From: an uncultured Anaerotruncus sp.
GTDB lineage: Bacteria; Bacillota; Clostridia; Oscillospirales; Acutalibacteraceae
Direction: 5' to 3'
Assembly: GCA_900539775.1 (NCBI GenBank)
Contig: UQDL01000005.1
Span: 1-64,000 of the forward strand
DNA: 64,000 nucleotides
The translations under genes were made by a program, and so were the position numbers. The first letter of the stretch is position 1. Each line of letters begins with the position of its first letter. Shown in pieces: positions 45,093-52,992 of the stretch. A model generated the notes under the pieces. The model was not told where the DNA came from. It searched no databases and was given only the letters and a program-made list of their open reading frames with translations.

Positions 45093-45635
45093 TCAATAAT
45101 TTTCTGCCTTGATTTCAAAATATGCCTGCGGATGAGCGCAAACGGGGCAAACCTCAGGTGCAGCCTTTCCTATAACAATATGGCCGCAGTTTGAGCATTT
45201 CCAAATCTTATCTTCATCACGGCTGAAAACAATTCCGTTTTGCACATTTTTCAGCAATTTAAGATATCTTTCTTCATGCTCTTTTTCGATTTTGCCAACC
45301 TCTTCAAAAAGATAAGCAATATCATCAAAGCCCTCTTCCCTTGCATCCTTGGCAAAGGCGGCATACATATCGGTCCACTCATAATTCTCGCCGTTTGCGG
45401 CATCCTGCAAATTAACCGCCGTGCCGGGAACAGAATTGCCGTGCAACAGCTTAAACCAAATTTTTGCGTGCTCTTTTTCATTCATTGCAGTTTCTGTGAA
45501 AATAGCCGCTATTTGATTATAACCGTCTTTTTTAGCCTTTGATGCATAATATTGATATTTGGTATGCGCCTGGCTTTCACCTGCAAATGCTGCCATAAGA
45601 TTGGCCTGAGTTTTTGTTCCCTCTAACTTTTTCAT
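45093..45635 (-). CDS. rbr: Rubrerythrin
   Basis: A 180-residue rubrerythrin. The N-terminal ferritin-like di-iron domain has AFAGESQAHTKYQYYASKA, ETAMNEKEHAKIW and EVGKIEKEHEERY; the C-terminal rubredoxin domain has CSNCGH and CPVCAHP, four Cys for one iron. It reduces hydrogen peroxide, using rubredoxin-type electrons, in anaerobes. AAGGAG 8 nt upstream sets ATG at 45635. It follows the pseudo P-type ATPase gene by 35 nt. Confidence 0.95.
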   Translation of the reverse strand: MKKLEGTKTQANLMAAFAGESQAHTKYQYYASKAKKDGYNQIAAIFTETAMNEKEHAKIWFKLLHGNSVPGTAVNLQDAANGENYEWTDMYAAFAKDAREEGFDDIAYLFEEVGKIEKEHEERYLKLLKNVQNGIVFSRDEDKIWKCSNCGHIVIGKAAPEVCPVCAHPQAYFEIKAENY

Positions 45636-45670
45636 ATAAAGCACTCCTTAAAATATTGCGGCGAAGCAAA

Positions 45671-48145
45671 TTAAACGCCGTTTTTTCTAATTTTTGTAAC
45701 TAAAAGCACAAATATACTCCAAACAGCTTGGAAAATAATAACATTAACAGCCGTTAGCTGGCTCATACCGCCGGAAAAGCCAAGAAGCCCCGCAACACCA
45801 AAGCCGATTGCACATCCAAAGGTACAAAGCGCAGAAATTGTTTTTTCCGTGCCCACAAGATTATCGGCGCCCAAAACAGATGCTATAAAGGCCTCTGCCG
45901 TGCCGTTGTGAACGGAATACGCCGGGCTTTTTTCGGCAACTGCACCGCTGTATTTTTCAAAGCTGCGGCCGTTTGATGCCGTCATAACTCTTATAAAGCC
46001 CTCAGGAACATCAAAAATATTTTTAAGGCTTTCTTCGTTGATATAAGGATCACAGCTGCGCAAAATGATGGTTATGCCGCTGCGCTCAAGCTTTTTAAGC
46101 AACTTTTTAAGTGACGGATCTGCCTCATAGCTAACTATAAACATTGCCATAACCTTGCCTGCAACGGCAAGATAAAGTGCCTTTCTGCCCTTGCGAGTAT
46201 ATTTTCTTTCATAATCCTCTTTCGGCACTGTTACCCCGTGGCGAATAAGCAAATCACGATTGCCTACAAGAACTTTCTTTTGATATATCCATGCGGAGGT
46301 TCCCATTTTGTCTTCATACACAATATCCTCTGCCTGCGGCAATATAGATTGCTTGCCTATAATTACATCATCAAAAACATTTGCAAGCGGGCTCTTTATT
46401 TGCATAACAACAGCGGCCGTTTGCAATATGGCATCATCAATTTTTGCCCCGTTAAAGGTTTTAATGCCGTGCAAATTGCAAGAGCGAGAGCTGAATAGAT
46501 CTGCTGCTTCCATAACAAGCGCATTTGAATTATGAACATAATGTGCGCCCTCAAAGCCGCATACCATTGCTCCTTTTTTTGAAAGCGATTTGGAAATCTG
46601 CAAAAGCGCATAATTAGAGGCAAACAAAGTTATTGCAGGGCACGAAATAATAACACCCGCCGTTAGCAGATTAAATGCTTCGTTCCAATTATGTTTAACG
46701 ATTCCCATAACTGCAAACATAATCAAATTTATGCATATAAAAACAGGTGAAATCACCTTTGTGATTTTATCCGCAGGCTCATATGCAAATGAAATTTCCA
46801 AAAAGCTTGTGGGAAAATCGGTTTTAACACTGTATTTTAAATAAGGCTCTCCGTCAAGCATATTTTTTGAGATTATTCTTGCATCCACTTCGTTCACAAT
46901 ATCCTCAACGGTTGATTTATCCCCTCTGCCGGTTAAAAATTCAAAATTATCAATAACCCTCACAACGGTTTCACGCCTGCCCATCTCGGCTATAATCAAA
47001 GCAAAAGCCGCCGCCGGCGAAAAAAGCGTGCCTCCGTCATAAACCAAATCGGGATTTGCCAAAAGTGCTGCCGTGTTTGCCATTGCAATCACAGAGGCAA
47101 GTGTTATCGGAAAATAAAAATTTATTCCCTTTTTGAAATTAAAGCCGCGCAATAGCGAGCCTATATTTGTTATCATTACGGCTGCATAAATTATGATTGC
47201 CGTTAAATAATAGTTAAAATCATTATTTAAAAACGGCGGCAAATATGCCGTGTTTTTAAGAACGGTTAGAAAAAGCAAAAGTAATCCGAAAACAATCGTA
47301 AATGAAATTCGCAGTTGAATTTTTGTTTTAAGCTTGAAAAGGCTTTCAAGCGTTTCCGTGCGCTCACTGCTTTTTCTGTAATCATCAAATTTTATTTTTT
47401 TTGCTCGGCTTTTATCGTCGCCCTCAAATTCTTCCGGAGTAAACAATCTAAACTTGTTTACCTTTTCCTCTCGCCTGCGGCGAAGCTGTTCCTCTGCAAG
47501 TTCTTCATCTATAACCGGCACTTCGTCAACTTCGTCATCAAAACCCGTCATTCTGATTTGATCCGAGTTGTCATATTCTTCATTTTCGGCAATAAACTGC
47601 GATTTGTTATCCCTGTCTTTCGAAAGCATAACTCGTGTTTTATCAAGTTCTTCAACCGCAAGAATTGTTGGTATCTCCTGTAAATCAAGAGTTTTATCAA
47701 ATCTTGAACGGCTTTTTATGGTGGCTGCCTTTTCAATGATTTTCGGAGGAGCAGAGCCGTATTCCGCATCTGAAGAATAGCTTTTGAAAAACTTTTTTGC
47801 CTCAGCTTTTTTAATCGGCACAACCGCCGTTTTATCCGTTGCGGGCACCTTTGCCGTTTTCTGCTTGTCAAGGCTTGGCACAACGGCGGTTTTCCCTTCT
47901 GCCGGTTCCTGCTGCCTTGGCTTTGCTTTGCCCGGCACATATGGCTTAACAGCCGCATCGGAATTGCCGCGCCCGGTGTTGTTTTCAGATTTCGGAATAA
48001 AGGTTTTTACAGTCTCCGGCTCAAGAGGTTCATCAACATTTTTGATTTCCTCCTTTGCCAAAGCAGATTTTTTATCAATGCTTTTAAGCACCGCCTCTGC
48101 TTCTTTTAATATTTCTTCAATAGAAAGATCTCTGTTTTCACTCAT
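45671..48145 (-). CDS. Pseudo P-type ATPase with long disordered N-terminus
   Basis: An 824-residue membrane protein. Residues 1-270 are charged and apparently disordered, with KTAVVP, KTAKVP and KTAVVP repeats. Then come about eight hydrophobic segments laid out as in P1B-type ATPases, including ISCPAITLF where the metal-site CPx motif of TM4 would be. The part after it resembles N/P domains: KVLVGNRDLLIRHGV, ALYLAVAGKVMAMFIV, then LKKLLKKLERSGITIIL. However, the phosphorylation motif DKTGT is replaced by VMEAADLFSS, the TGD by RSCD, and no GDGxNDxP is present. It cannot use the normal ATPase cycle. It may be a sensor, scaffold or regulatory partner. It starts 12 nt after rlmB. Confidence 0.7.
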   Translation of the reverse strand: MSENRDLSIEEILKEAEAVLKSIDKKSALAKEEIKNVDEPLEPETVKTFIPKSENNTGRGNSDAAVKPYVPGKAKPRQQEPAEGKTAVVPSLDKQKTAKVPATDKTAVVPIKKAEAKKFFKSYSSDAEYGSAPPKIIEKAATIKSRSRFDKTLDLQEIPTILAVEELDKTRVMLSKDRDNKSQFIAENEEYDNSDQIRMTGFDDEVDEVPVIDEELAEEQLRRRREEKVNKFRLFTPEEFEGDDKSRAKKIKFDDYRKSSERTETLESLFKLKTKIQLRISFTIVFGLLLLFLTVLKNTAYLPPFLNNDFNYYLTAIIIYAAVMITNIGSLLRGFNFKKGINFYFPITLASVIAMANTAALLANPDLVYDGGTLFSPAAAFALIIAEMGRRETVVRVIDNFEFLTGRGDKSTVEDIVNEVDARIISKNMLDGEPYLKYSVKTDFPTSFLEISFAYEPADKITKVISPVFICINLIMFAVMGIVKHNWNEAFNLLTAGVIISCPAITLFASNYALLQISKSLSKKGAMVCGFEGAHYVHNSNALVMEAADLFSSRSCNLHGIKTFNGAKIDDAILQTAAVVMQIKSPLANVFDDVIIGKQSILPQAEDIVYEDKMGTSAWIYQKKVLVGNRDLLIRHGVTVPKEDYERKYTRKGRKALYLAVAGKVMAMFIVSYEADPSLKKLLKKLERSGITIILRSCDPYINEESLKNIFDVPEGFIRVMTASNGRSFEKYSGAVAEKSPAYSVHNGTAEAFIASVLGADNLVGTEKTISALCTFGCAIGFGVAGLLGFSGGMSQLTAVNVIIFQAVWSIFVLLVTKIRKNGV

Positions 48146-48157
48146 TTAAACCACTCA

Positions 48158-48928
48158 TCACAAGCCAAGTCTTTGCTTGGCGATTTCATACATAATAACA
48201 GATGCCGCAACAGATGCATTAAGGCTGTTTACATTGCCTCTCATAGGAAGAGAAACGGTTACATCGCATTTTTCTTTAACAAGCCTGCCGACACCCTTGC
48301 CCTCACTGCCGATAACAAGAGCCGCACCGCCGGAAAAATCTGTTTTGCACCACGGTTGGCCATCCATATCTGCAGCATAAACCCAAATATTTTTCTTTTT
48401 TAAATCATCAATGGTTGAAGCAAGATTTGAAACCCTTGCCACCTTAACATATTCAAGCGCACCGCAGGCAGTTTTTGCAACAATGAAATTGAGCCCGGCA
48501 TTTCTGCGTTTTGGAATTATTACACCGTGCACTCCGCAAGCCTCTGCCGTTCTGATAATCGCACCGAGATTGCGGCTGTCCTCAATCTCATCACATATGA
48601 TAATAAAAGGAGCCTCACCTTTTTCTTCGGCAAGTGCAAGAATTTCATCAACGCTGCTGTATTCATGGGCCGGCACGTTTGCCACAACGCCCTGATGATT
48701 TGCACCGCCGCACATGAAATCCAGCTTGCGTGAATCAGCTTCCTTAATTACAATGCCTTTTTCACGAGCCATTGCAACGATTTTGTTTACAGAGCCCTCT
48801 CTGCTGCCCTTTGCAATTATGATATTTTCAATTTCTCTTCCGCTTTTAAGCAGTTCTGCCACAGCATTTCTGCCGATAACTATATTATCATTCTCAACAA
48901 ATTTTGGGTTTTTATTTTCCTTTGCCAT
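48158..48928 (-). CDS. rlmB: 23S rRNA (guanosine-2'-O-)methyltransferase, RlmB-type
   Basis: A 256-residue SpoU/TrmH methyltransferase. The N-terminal substrate-binding domain (VIGRNAVAELLKSGREIENI) precedes the trefoil-knot domain with motif 1 EDSRNLGAIIRTAEACGVHGVI, motif 2 ALVIGSEGKGVG and motif 3 VSLPMRGNVNSLNASVA. It 2'-O-methylates a 23S rRNA guanosine in relatives; other targets of this Clostridial group are possible. First gene of the rlmB-ATPase-like-rbr-corA-tex run. Confidence 0.9.
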   Translation of the reverse strand: MAKENKNPKFVENDNIVIGRNAVAELLKSGREIENIIIAKGSREGSVNKIVAMAREKGIVIKEADSRKLDFMCGGANHQGVVANVPAHEYSSVDEILALAEEKGEAPFIIICDEIEDSRNLGAIIRTAEACGVHGVIIPKRRNAGLNFIVAKTACGALEYVKVARVSNLASTIDDLKKKNIWVYAADMDGQPWCKTDFSGGAALVIGSEGKGVGRLVKEKCDVTVSLPMRGNVNSLNASVAASVIMYEIAKQRLGL

Positions 48929-49076
48929 TTTTTATAACCTTTCGCCGAAATTATAATTTATCGTTTTTCGCTCCGCACAAGTAATCAGAGCTGTTTGCCG
49001 GCTTTATTTCAGCCATTTTTAAATGCCCGAACACAGCCGATAATTAACGCTTTTAATAATTTTAAATATATAGTTT

Positions 49077-49105
49077 ATTATAACATTATCCCAAATGAGT
49101 TTCAA
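49077..49105 (-). promoter_or_regulatory. Promoter of the rlmB operon
   Basis: Minus strand TTGAAA (49100-49105), 17-nt spacer, TATAAT (49077-49082). It gives a leader of about 140 nt and overlaps no gene. Confidence 0.7.
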
Positions 49106-49107
49106 TC

Positions 49108-49144
49108 AAAAAAAGCCAACCGTATTAAATATAATTCGGTTGGC
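49108..49144 (-). terminator. Terminator after hisF
   Basis: Minus strand GCCAACCG ... CGGTTGGC followed by TTTTTTT. Confidence 0.82.
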
Positions 49145-49150
49145 AAATAA

Positions 49151-49906
49151 TTAAAGCCTTACGGGAATATTCATTTCTTTAAGGTATTTTTTCAACTCCG
49201 GAACAGGCAATTCGTTAAAATGGAAAAGACTTGCCGCAAGCACGGCATCTGCTTTGCCGTATGTAAATGCATCATAAAAATGTTCTTTTGCGCCGGCACC
49301 GCCCGATGCAATAACAGGAATTCCCACACTTTCTGAAACAGCACGGTTTAATTCATTGTCGTAGCCTTTTTTTTGCCCGTCACAATCCATAGACGTAAGC
49401 AAAATTTCACCCGCACCTCGTTTATAAGCATCCTTTGCCCATTCAACGGCATCAATGCCCGTTGGAATTCTGCCGCCGTTCAGATAAACCTCCCAGCCTG
49501 CGCCGTTCCTTTTAGCATCAATAGCGCAAACAACACATTGGCTTCCGAATTTATATGCAGCTTCATTTATAAGATCAGGATTTCGCACCGCCGCCGAATT
49601 TACGGAAATCTTATCTGCACCGGCTCTTAAAAGCTCTTTAAAATCATCAACGGTTTTAATTCCGCCGCCAACCGTAAACGGAATAAAAACGCTGTTTGCA
49701 ACACGCTCAACAATGTCTATCATTGTGCTTCTGCCTTCGTGTGTGGCAGTTATATCAAGCAACACAAGTTCGTCGGCACCGGCTTTGTCATAAGCGGCCG
49801 CACACTCAACAGGATCGCCCGCATCACGCAGATTAACAAAAGAAACACCCTTAACAACCCTGCCGTTTTTCACATCAAGGCAAGGTATAATTCTTTTAGC
49901 ATACAT
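49151..49906 (-). CDS. hisF: Imidazole glycerol phosphate synthase, cyclase subunit
   Basis: A 251-residue (beta/alpha)8 HisF. IIPCLDVKNGRVVKGVSF opens the barrel with catalytic Asp, FTVGGGIKTVDDF and GADKISVNSAAV bind phosphate, GGRIPTGIDAVEWA and LLTSMDCDGQKKGYD hold the second catalytic Asp. It uses ammonia from HisH to form IGP and AICAR. These motifs are of the histidine pathway type. It lies 3 nt after hisH; no other his gene is in the window. Confidence 0.95.
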   Translation of the reverse strand: MYAKRIIPCLDVKNGRVVKGVSFVNLRDAGDPVECAAAYDKAGADELVLLDITATHEGRSTMIDIVERVANSVFIPFTVGGGIKTVDDFKELLRAGADKISVNSAAVRNPDLINEAAYKFGSQCVVCAIDAKRNGAGWEVYLNGGRIPTGIDAVEWAKDAYKRGAGEILLTSMDCDGQKKGYDNELNRAVSESVGIPVIASGGAGAKEHFYDAFTYGKADAVLAASLFHFNELPVPELKKYLKEMNIPVRL

Positions 49907-49909
49907 AAT

Positions 49910-50521
49910 TTAAACCTCCGCCTTTGCAAAATTTTTAAGCAACTGCAAGCCGATTTCTCCGCTTTTTTCGGGGTGAAACTGCGTTGCAAAAAGATTTTCT
50001 TTTTCAATGGCACACTCTATTTCAACTCCGTAATTTGTTTTACCTGCCACAACAGCACTGTCTGCTCCGTTTAAATAATAAGAATGAACAAAATAGAAAT
50101 AGCTGCCGCTCGGAATGCCTGCAAAAAGCCTGCTTTGAGGCTTTGTTTCAACAGAATTCCAGCCAACATGGGGCACCTTCAACTGCGCATTGCCCGGAAT
50201 TAAAGAAATGTTTCCCGAAAGAATTCCCAAGCCGTTTGCGCCGGGGCTTTCTTGGCTGCTTTTAAAAAGCAGCTGCAAGCCAAGGCATATACCCAAAAAA
50301 GGCTTACCGGAAAGCGCCGCATGCTCAACCGTTTTATTAAGCCCCTTTTTCCTCATTGAATCCATGGCATCGCCAAATGAGCCTACTCCCGGCAAAATCA
50401 CTCGTTCTGCCGACTCGATCACCTTGCAATCCGAAGTTATAACGGACTGCTCGCCTATGAAATCAAGCGCTTTTTTTACGCTCATAAGATTTCCGGCGCC
50501 GTAATCCACAATAGCAATCAT
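49910..50521 (-). CDS. hisH: Imidazole glycerol phosphate synthase, glutaminase subunit
   Basis: A 203-residue class I glutamine amidotransferase. VDYGAGNLMSVKKALDF opens it, GKPFLGICLGLQLLF has the nucleophile Cys, and ATQFHPEKSGEIGLQLLKNF the His-Glu of the triad; PHVGWNSV is typical of HisH. It feeds ammonia to HisF. GGAGG precedes ATG. First gene of the hisHF transcript. Confidence 0.95.
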   Translation of the reverse strand: MIAIVDYGAGNLMSVKKALDFIGEQSVITSDCKVIESAERVILPGVGSFGDAMDSMRKKGLNKTVEHAALSGKPFLGICLGLQLLFKSSQESPGANGLGILSGNISLIPGNAQLKVPHVGWNSVETKPQSRLFAGIPSGSYFYFVHSYYLNGADSAVVAGKTNYGVEIECAIEKENLFATQFHPEKSGEIGLQLLKNFAKAEV

Positions 50522-50572
50522 ATTTTTGCCTCCGTTAATTATAGTTTGCCGTAGTTTGTTGTTATAAGATAA

Positions 50573-50601
50573 ATTTTATCATATCGCACAAAGCATTTCA
50601 A
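50573..50601 (-). promoter_or_regulatory. Promoter of hisHF
   Basis: Minus strand TTGAAA (50596-50601), 17-nt spacer, TAAAAT (50573-50578). Its -35 lies 10 nt from the -35 of the divergent tRNA promoter. Confidence 0.65.
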
Positions 50602-50611
50602 CATAAAATCA

Positions 50612-50640
50612 TTGACAAATGCCCACTTTTGATATACAAT
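50612..50640 (+). promoter_or_regulatory. Promoter of tRNA-Ser
   Basis: TTGACA (50612-50617), 17-nt spacer, TACAAT (50635-50640), 13 nt before the mature tRNA. Confidence 0.8.
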
Positions 50641-50653
50641 CTTTATACCGCAC

Positions 50654-50742
50654 GGAGACGTATCGAAGTGGTCATAACGGACATGACTCGAAATCATGAT
50701 GCCCCCTGAGGGACGTGGGTTCGAATCCCACCGTCTCCGCCA
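50654..50742 (+). tRNA. tRNA-Ser (anticodon CGA), CCA encoded
   Basis: Acceptor arms GGAGACG and CGTCTCC pair fully, discriminator G and an encoded CCA end at 50742. The anticodon loop ACTCGAAAT presents CGA, reading UCG serine codons. A class II long variable arm (GCCCCCTGAGGGAC) follows, and the T-arm loop is GTTCGAATC. Confidence 0.95.
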
Positions 50743-50743
50743 T

Positions 50744-50781
50744 AAGCCTGTTGCAATTATTAAATTGCAACAGGCTTTTTG
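50744..50781 (+). terminator. Terminator after tRNA-Ser
   Basis: AAGCCTGTTGCAAT / ATTGCAACAGGCTT, 14-bp perfect stem, then TTTGTTG. Confidence 0.85.
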
Positions 50782-50964
50782 TTGTTTTAGAGCTTATGCG
50801 GTGATATAATAAACTTAAAGAATAAAACACAAGAGGCTTTGAAACATGAGTGATTGGAATTCACTGATGAACTTCTTGATTTGGTAAAATCAGTTTTTCC
50901 CATACAGGCGGATTCTTCCGTCATTTTAAAAATGCCGCATTTATTTTTTATTGCAAAAAAATAA
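50782..50964 (+). pseudogene. Promoter-like sequence and remnant of a small gene
   Basis: TTGTTT (50782-50787), 17-nt spacer and TATAAT (50805-50810) precede ATG at 50846, which opens only 13 codons. A second frame from TTG 50854 continues as a plausible helix (FTDELLDLVKSVF) for 36 codons to a stop at 50964. One frame change would join MSDWN to it, so this looks like a frameshifted small ORF of unknown function. Confidence 0.3.
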
Positions 50965-51070
50965 TTCGGCACAAAGCGAGCCTAAATTCCCCGGAAGCTT
51001 CAACGCCGTGCCCGCTTAGCAATTTCAAAACGATAAAATCAAAATGATAATCAATTTTAAGGAGAAATTC

Positions 51071-51448
51071 ATGCAGTTTTGGCTAACAATGATGATATGC
51101 GGTTTGATAACGCCCGCCATTATGATTATCGGCGGAAATATGATGCAAAAGCATTGCCCAAAAGACATCAACACTTTTTTCGGATACAGAACTGCTCGCT
51201 CAATGAAAAATGCAGACACTTGGAAATTTGCACATAACTATTGCGGCAAGCTTTGGCAAAAGGTTGGATGGATTATGCTTATTCCGTCTGTTATCGCATT
51301 TATTTTAATTTATAATTCAAGCGAAAAAGTAACAGCAATTGCCGGAACAATTACTTTAACAGTTCAATGTATTGCTTTGATTGCAACAATTTTTCCAACG
51401 GAAAATGCATTAAAAAAAACATTTAATGACGACGGAACCCGCAAATAA
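51071..51448 (+). CDS. SdpI-family membrane protein
   Basis: A 125-residue protein with three predicted transmembrane helices. FFGYRTARSMKNADTWKFAHNYCGKLWQKVG is split around the G-Y-R-T-x-x-S-M-K-N hallmark of the SdpI/YhfL domain. SdpI confers immunity to the SdpC killing factor in Bacillus, but stand-alone family members are common and of unknown role. AAGGAG 8 nt upstream sets ATG at 51071. Confidence 0.75.
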   Translation: MQFWLTMMICGLITPAIMIIGGNMMQKHCPKDINTFFGYRTARSMKNADTWKFAHNYCGKLWQKVGWIMLIPSVIAFILIYNSSEKVTAIAGTITLTVQCIALIATIFPTENALKKTFNDDGTRK

Positions 51449-51481
51449 TTTTAATTTTTAAAAGAATAAAAAGGTGAAAAA

Positions 51482-52111
51482 ATGAAAAAACTGTTTTTAA
51501 CCTCTGTTTTTGCAAAAACGGCAAAAGATTTCACCCGCTTTTACGGCAGCACAAAAGGCAAAAGCGCAGTTTTAATACCAACGGCCGCAAAAGCCGAAGG
51601 AGGCAACTCAATCTATATAAGAAAACAACGCCGTGTTCTTGAAAAGCTTGGGCTTAACATTTGCTTGCTTGATATTTCGGCAGCCGGCAGCAATGAAATT
51701 TCTGCAAAGCTGCAAAATTCGGATATTATTTATATCGGCGGCGGAAACACTTTTTATCTTTTACAAGAGCTGAAAAGAAGCGGTGCAGACAAGCTTATAA
51801 AAAAACAAGTGCTGCTTGGCAAGGCATATATCGGCGAATCTGCAGGGGCGGTTGTTGCAGCGCCATGCATTGATTATATTGAAGATATGGACAAAAGAGA
51901 CGCAGCTCCGAATTTAAAAAATTGTTCGGCGCTTGGTTTGGTTGATTTTTACACACTGCCGCATATGAACAGTTTTCCTTTCATAAGAGCTTCACGCATG
52001 ATAGCCGAAAAGCATTCAAATGATTTAAAGCTTTTGCCGATAACAAACAGGCAAGCTGTTTGCGTTTGCGGCAATGAAATCGAAATACTCGGCAAACAGC
52101 TGCAGATTTAA
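51482..52111 (+). CDS. Peptidase E-like protein (S51, class I glutamine-amidotransferase-like fold)
   Basis: A 209-residue protein. IIYIGGGNTFYLLQEL and YIGESAGAVVAAPCIDY, with nucleophile Ser in GESAG, are family S51 motifs; LPHMNSFPF supplies the likely His. Peptidase E removes N-terminal Asp from dipeptides; homologues such as cyanophycinase cleave other Asp-containing peptides. AAAGGTG lies upstream. It starts 33 nt after the SdpI-like gene. Confidence 0.82.
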   Translation: MKKLFLTSVFAKTAKDFTRFYGSTKGKSAVLIPTAAKAEGGNSIYIRKQRRVLEKLGLNICLLDISAAGSNEISAKLQNSDIIYIGGGNTFYLLQELKRSGADKLIKKQVLLGKAYIGESAGAVVAAPCIDYIEDMDKRDAAPNLKNCSALGLVDFYTLPHMNSFPFIRASRMIAEKHSNDLKLLPITNRQAVCVCGNEIEILGKQLQI

Positions 52112-52189
52112 AGCAAGCGAATTTTTCCGCATTGTTTTTAACGGCAAAAACACTTTATCACATGAATTGATGAAGCTTTGCATTCGCTA

Positions 52190-52218
52190 TTGAAAATCAG
52201 CAAAAGATATATTATTAT
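52190..52218 (+). promoter_or_regulatory. Promoter of the L-serine dehydratase genes
   Basis: TTGAAA (52190-52195), 17-nt spacer, TATTAT (52213-52218), upstream of the leader terminator. Confidence 0.6.
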
Positions 52219-52227
52219 AGTAAAGGG

Positions 52228-52258
52228 CAACGGTGCTTTCAGCTCCGTTGTTTTTTGT
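52228..52258 (+). terminator. Terminator hairpin in the leader of sdaAB
   Basis: CAACGG.GCT-TTC-AGC.CCGTTG followed by TTTTTTG lies between the promoter (ends 52218) and the GGAGG of sdaAB. It is either an attenuator of the dehydratase genes or the end of the peptidase E transcript. Confidence 0.7.
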
Positions 52259-52271
52259 TTGGAGGAATTAT

Positions 52272-52935
52272 ATGAATGTTTTTGAAATATTGGGTCCCGC
52301 AATGGTTGGGCCTTCAAGTTCACACACGGCAGGCGCCGTAAGAATCGGATATATTTGCGGAAAACTGATGGGCGAAAAAAATCATAAATGCAGACATTGG
52401 ACTTTACGGTTCATTTTTACTGACGGGAAAAGGCCACGGCACTCCGCAGGCACTGATTGCAGGCTTGCTTGGAATGAAGCCGGATGATGCCCGCATTCCG
52501 GATTCCTTTGAAATCGCAAACGAAAACGGACTTAAATTTACCGTGGGTGAGGCCAAGCTTAAAGAAGCCCACCCGAATTCCGTTTTACTTAAGCTTGAGG
52601 GAAAAAGCGGAAAAAAGCTTGAAATAATCGGCGAATCAATAGGCGGTTCCATTATAAACATTGCTCAAATAGACGGGCTGCCCGCGAACATTTCCGGTGA
52701 TTACCCAACGCTGATTGCAAGCAATATGGATGTGCCCGGAATGGTGGCAAAGGTTTCCGCCGTGCTTTACAGTGCAAACTTAAATATTGCACAAATGCAT
52801 CTTTACAGAGCGTCACGAGGAAAAAACTCCGTGCTTATTGCGGAATGTGATCAAGAAATTCCCGAAAAAACAATTAAAGAAATAGCAGATATCAACGGCA
52901 TAGTTAAGGTTTCTTACCTGAGCCTTGAAAATTAA
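52272..52935 (+). pseudogene. sdaAB: L-serine dehydratase beta subunit, frameshifted in an A7 run
   Basis: Start ATG 52272 follows GGAGG. The first part (MNVFEILGPAMVGPSSSHTA, then GAVRIG) stops making sense after GEK at about 52380. The rest of a normal protein continues in another frame: DIGLYGSFLLTGKGHGTPQ, AGLLGMKPDDARIPDSF, and an ACT domain (ISGDYPTLIASNMDVPGMVAKV) to the stop at 52935. A 664-nt span is one base over a multiple of three. Removing one A from the A7 tract at 52375-52381 gives a full 220-residue protein. It pairs with sdaAA to deaminate serine to pyruvate. Confidence 0.85.
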
Positions 52936-52992
52936 CGGCACGAATTTGCCGTTTCTAAAAGTAACAAAAAATTCTTATCTAAGGAGCAGAAT

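Noticed and set aside
49151..50521. HisF/HisH as surface-sugar amidotransferases
   Set aside because: HisF has all the pathway motifs (CLDVKNGRVVKGVSF, GGRIPTGIDAVEW, LTSMDCDGQKKGYD), so the histidine role is favoured.
50787..50972. 61-codon minus-strand frame next to tRNA-Ser
   Set aside because: No ribosome site or domain; the plus strand offers a better case for a decayed small gene.
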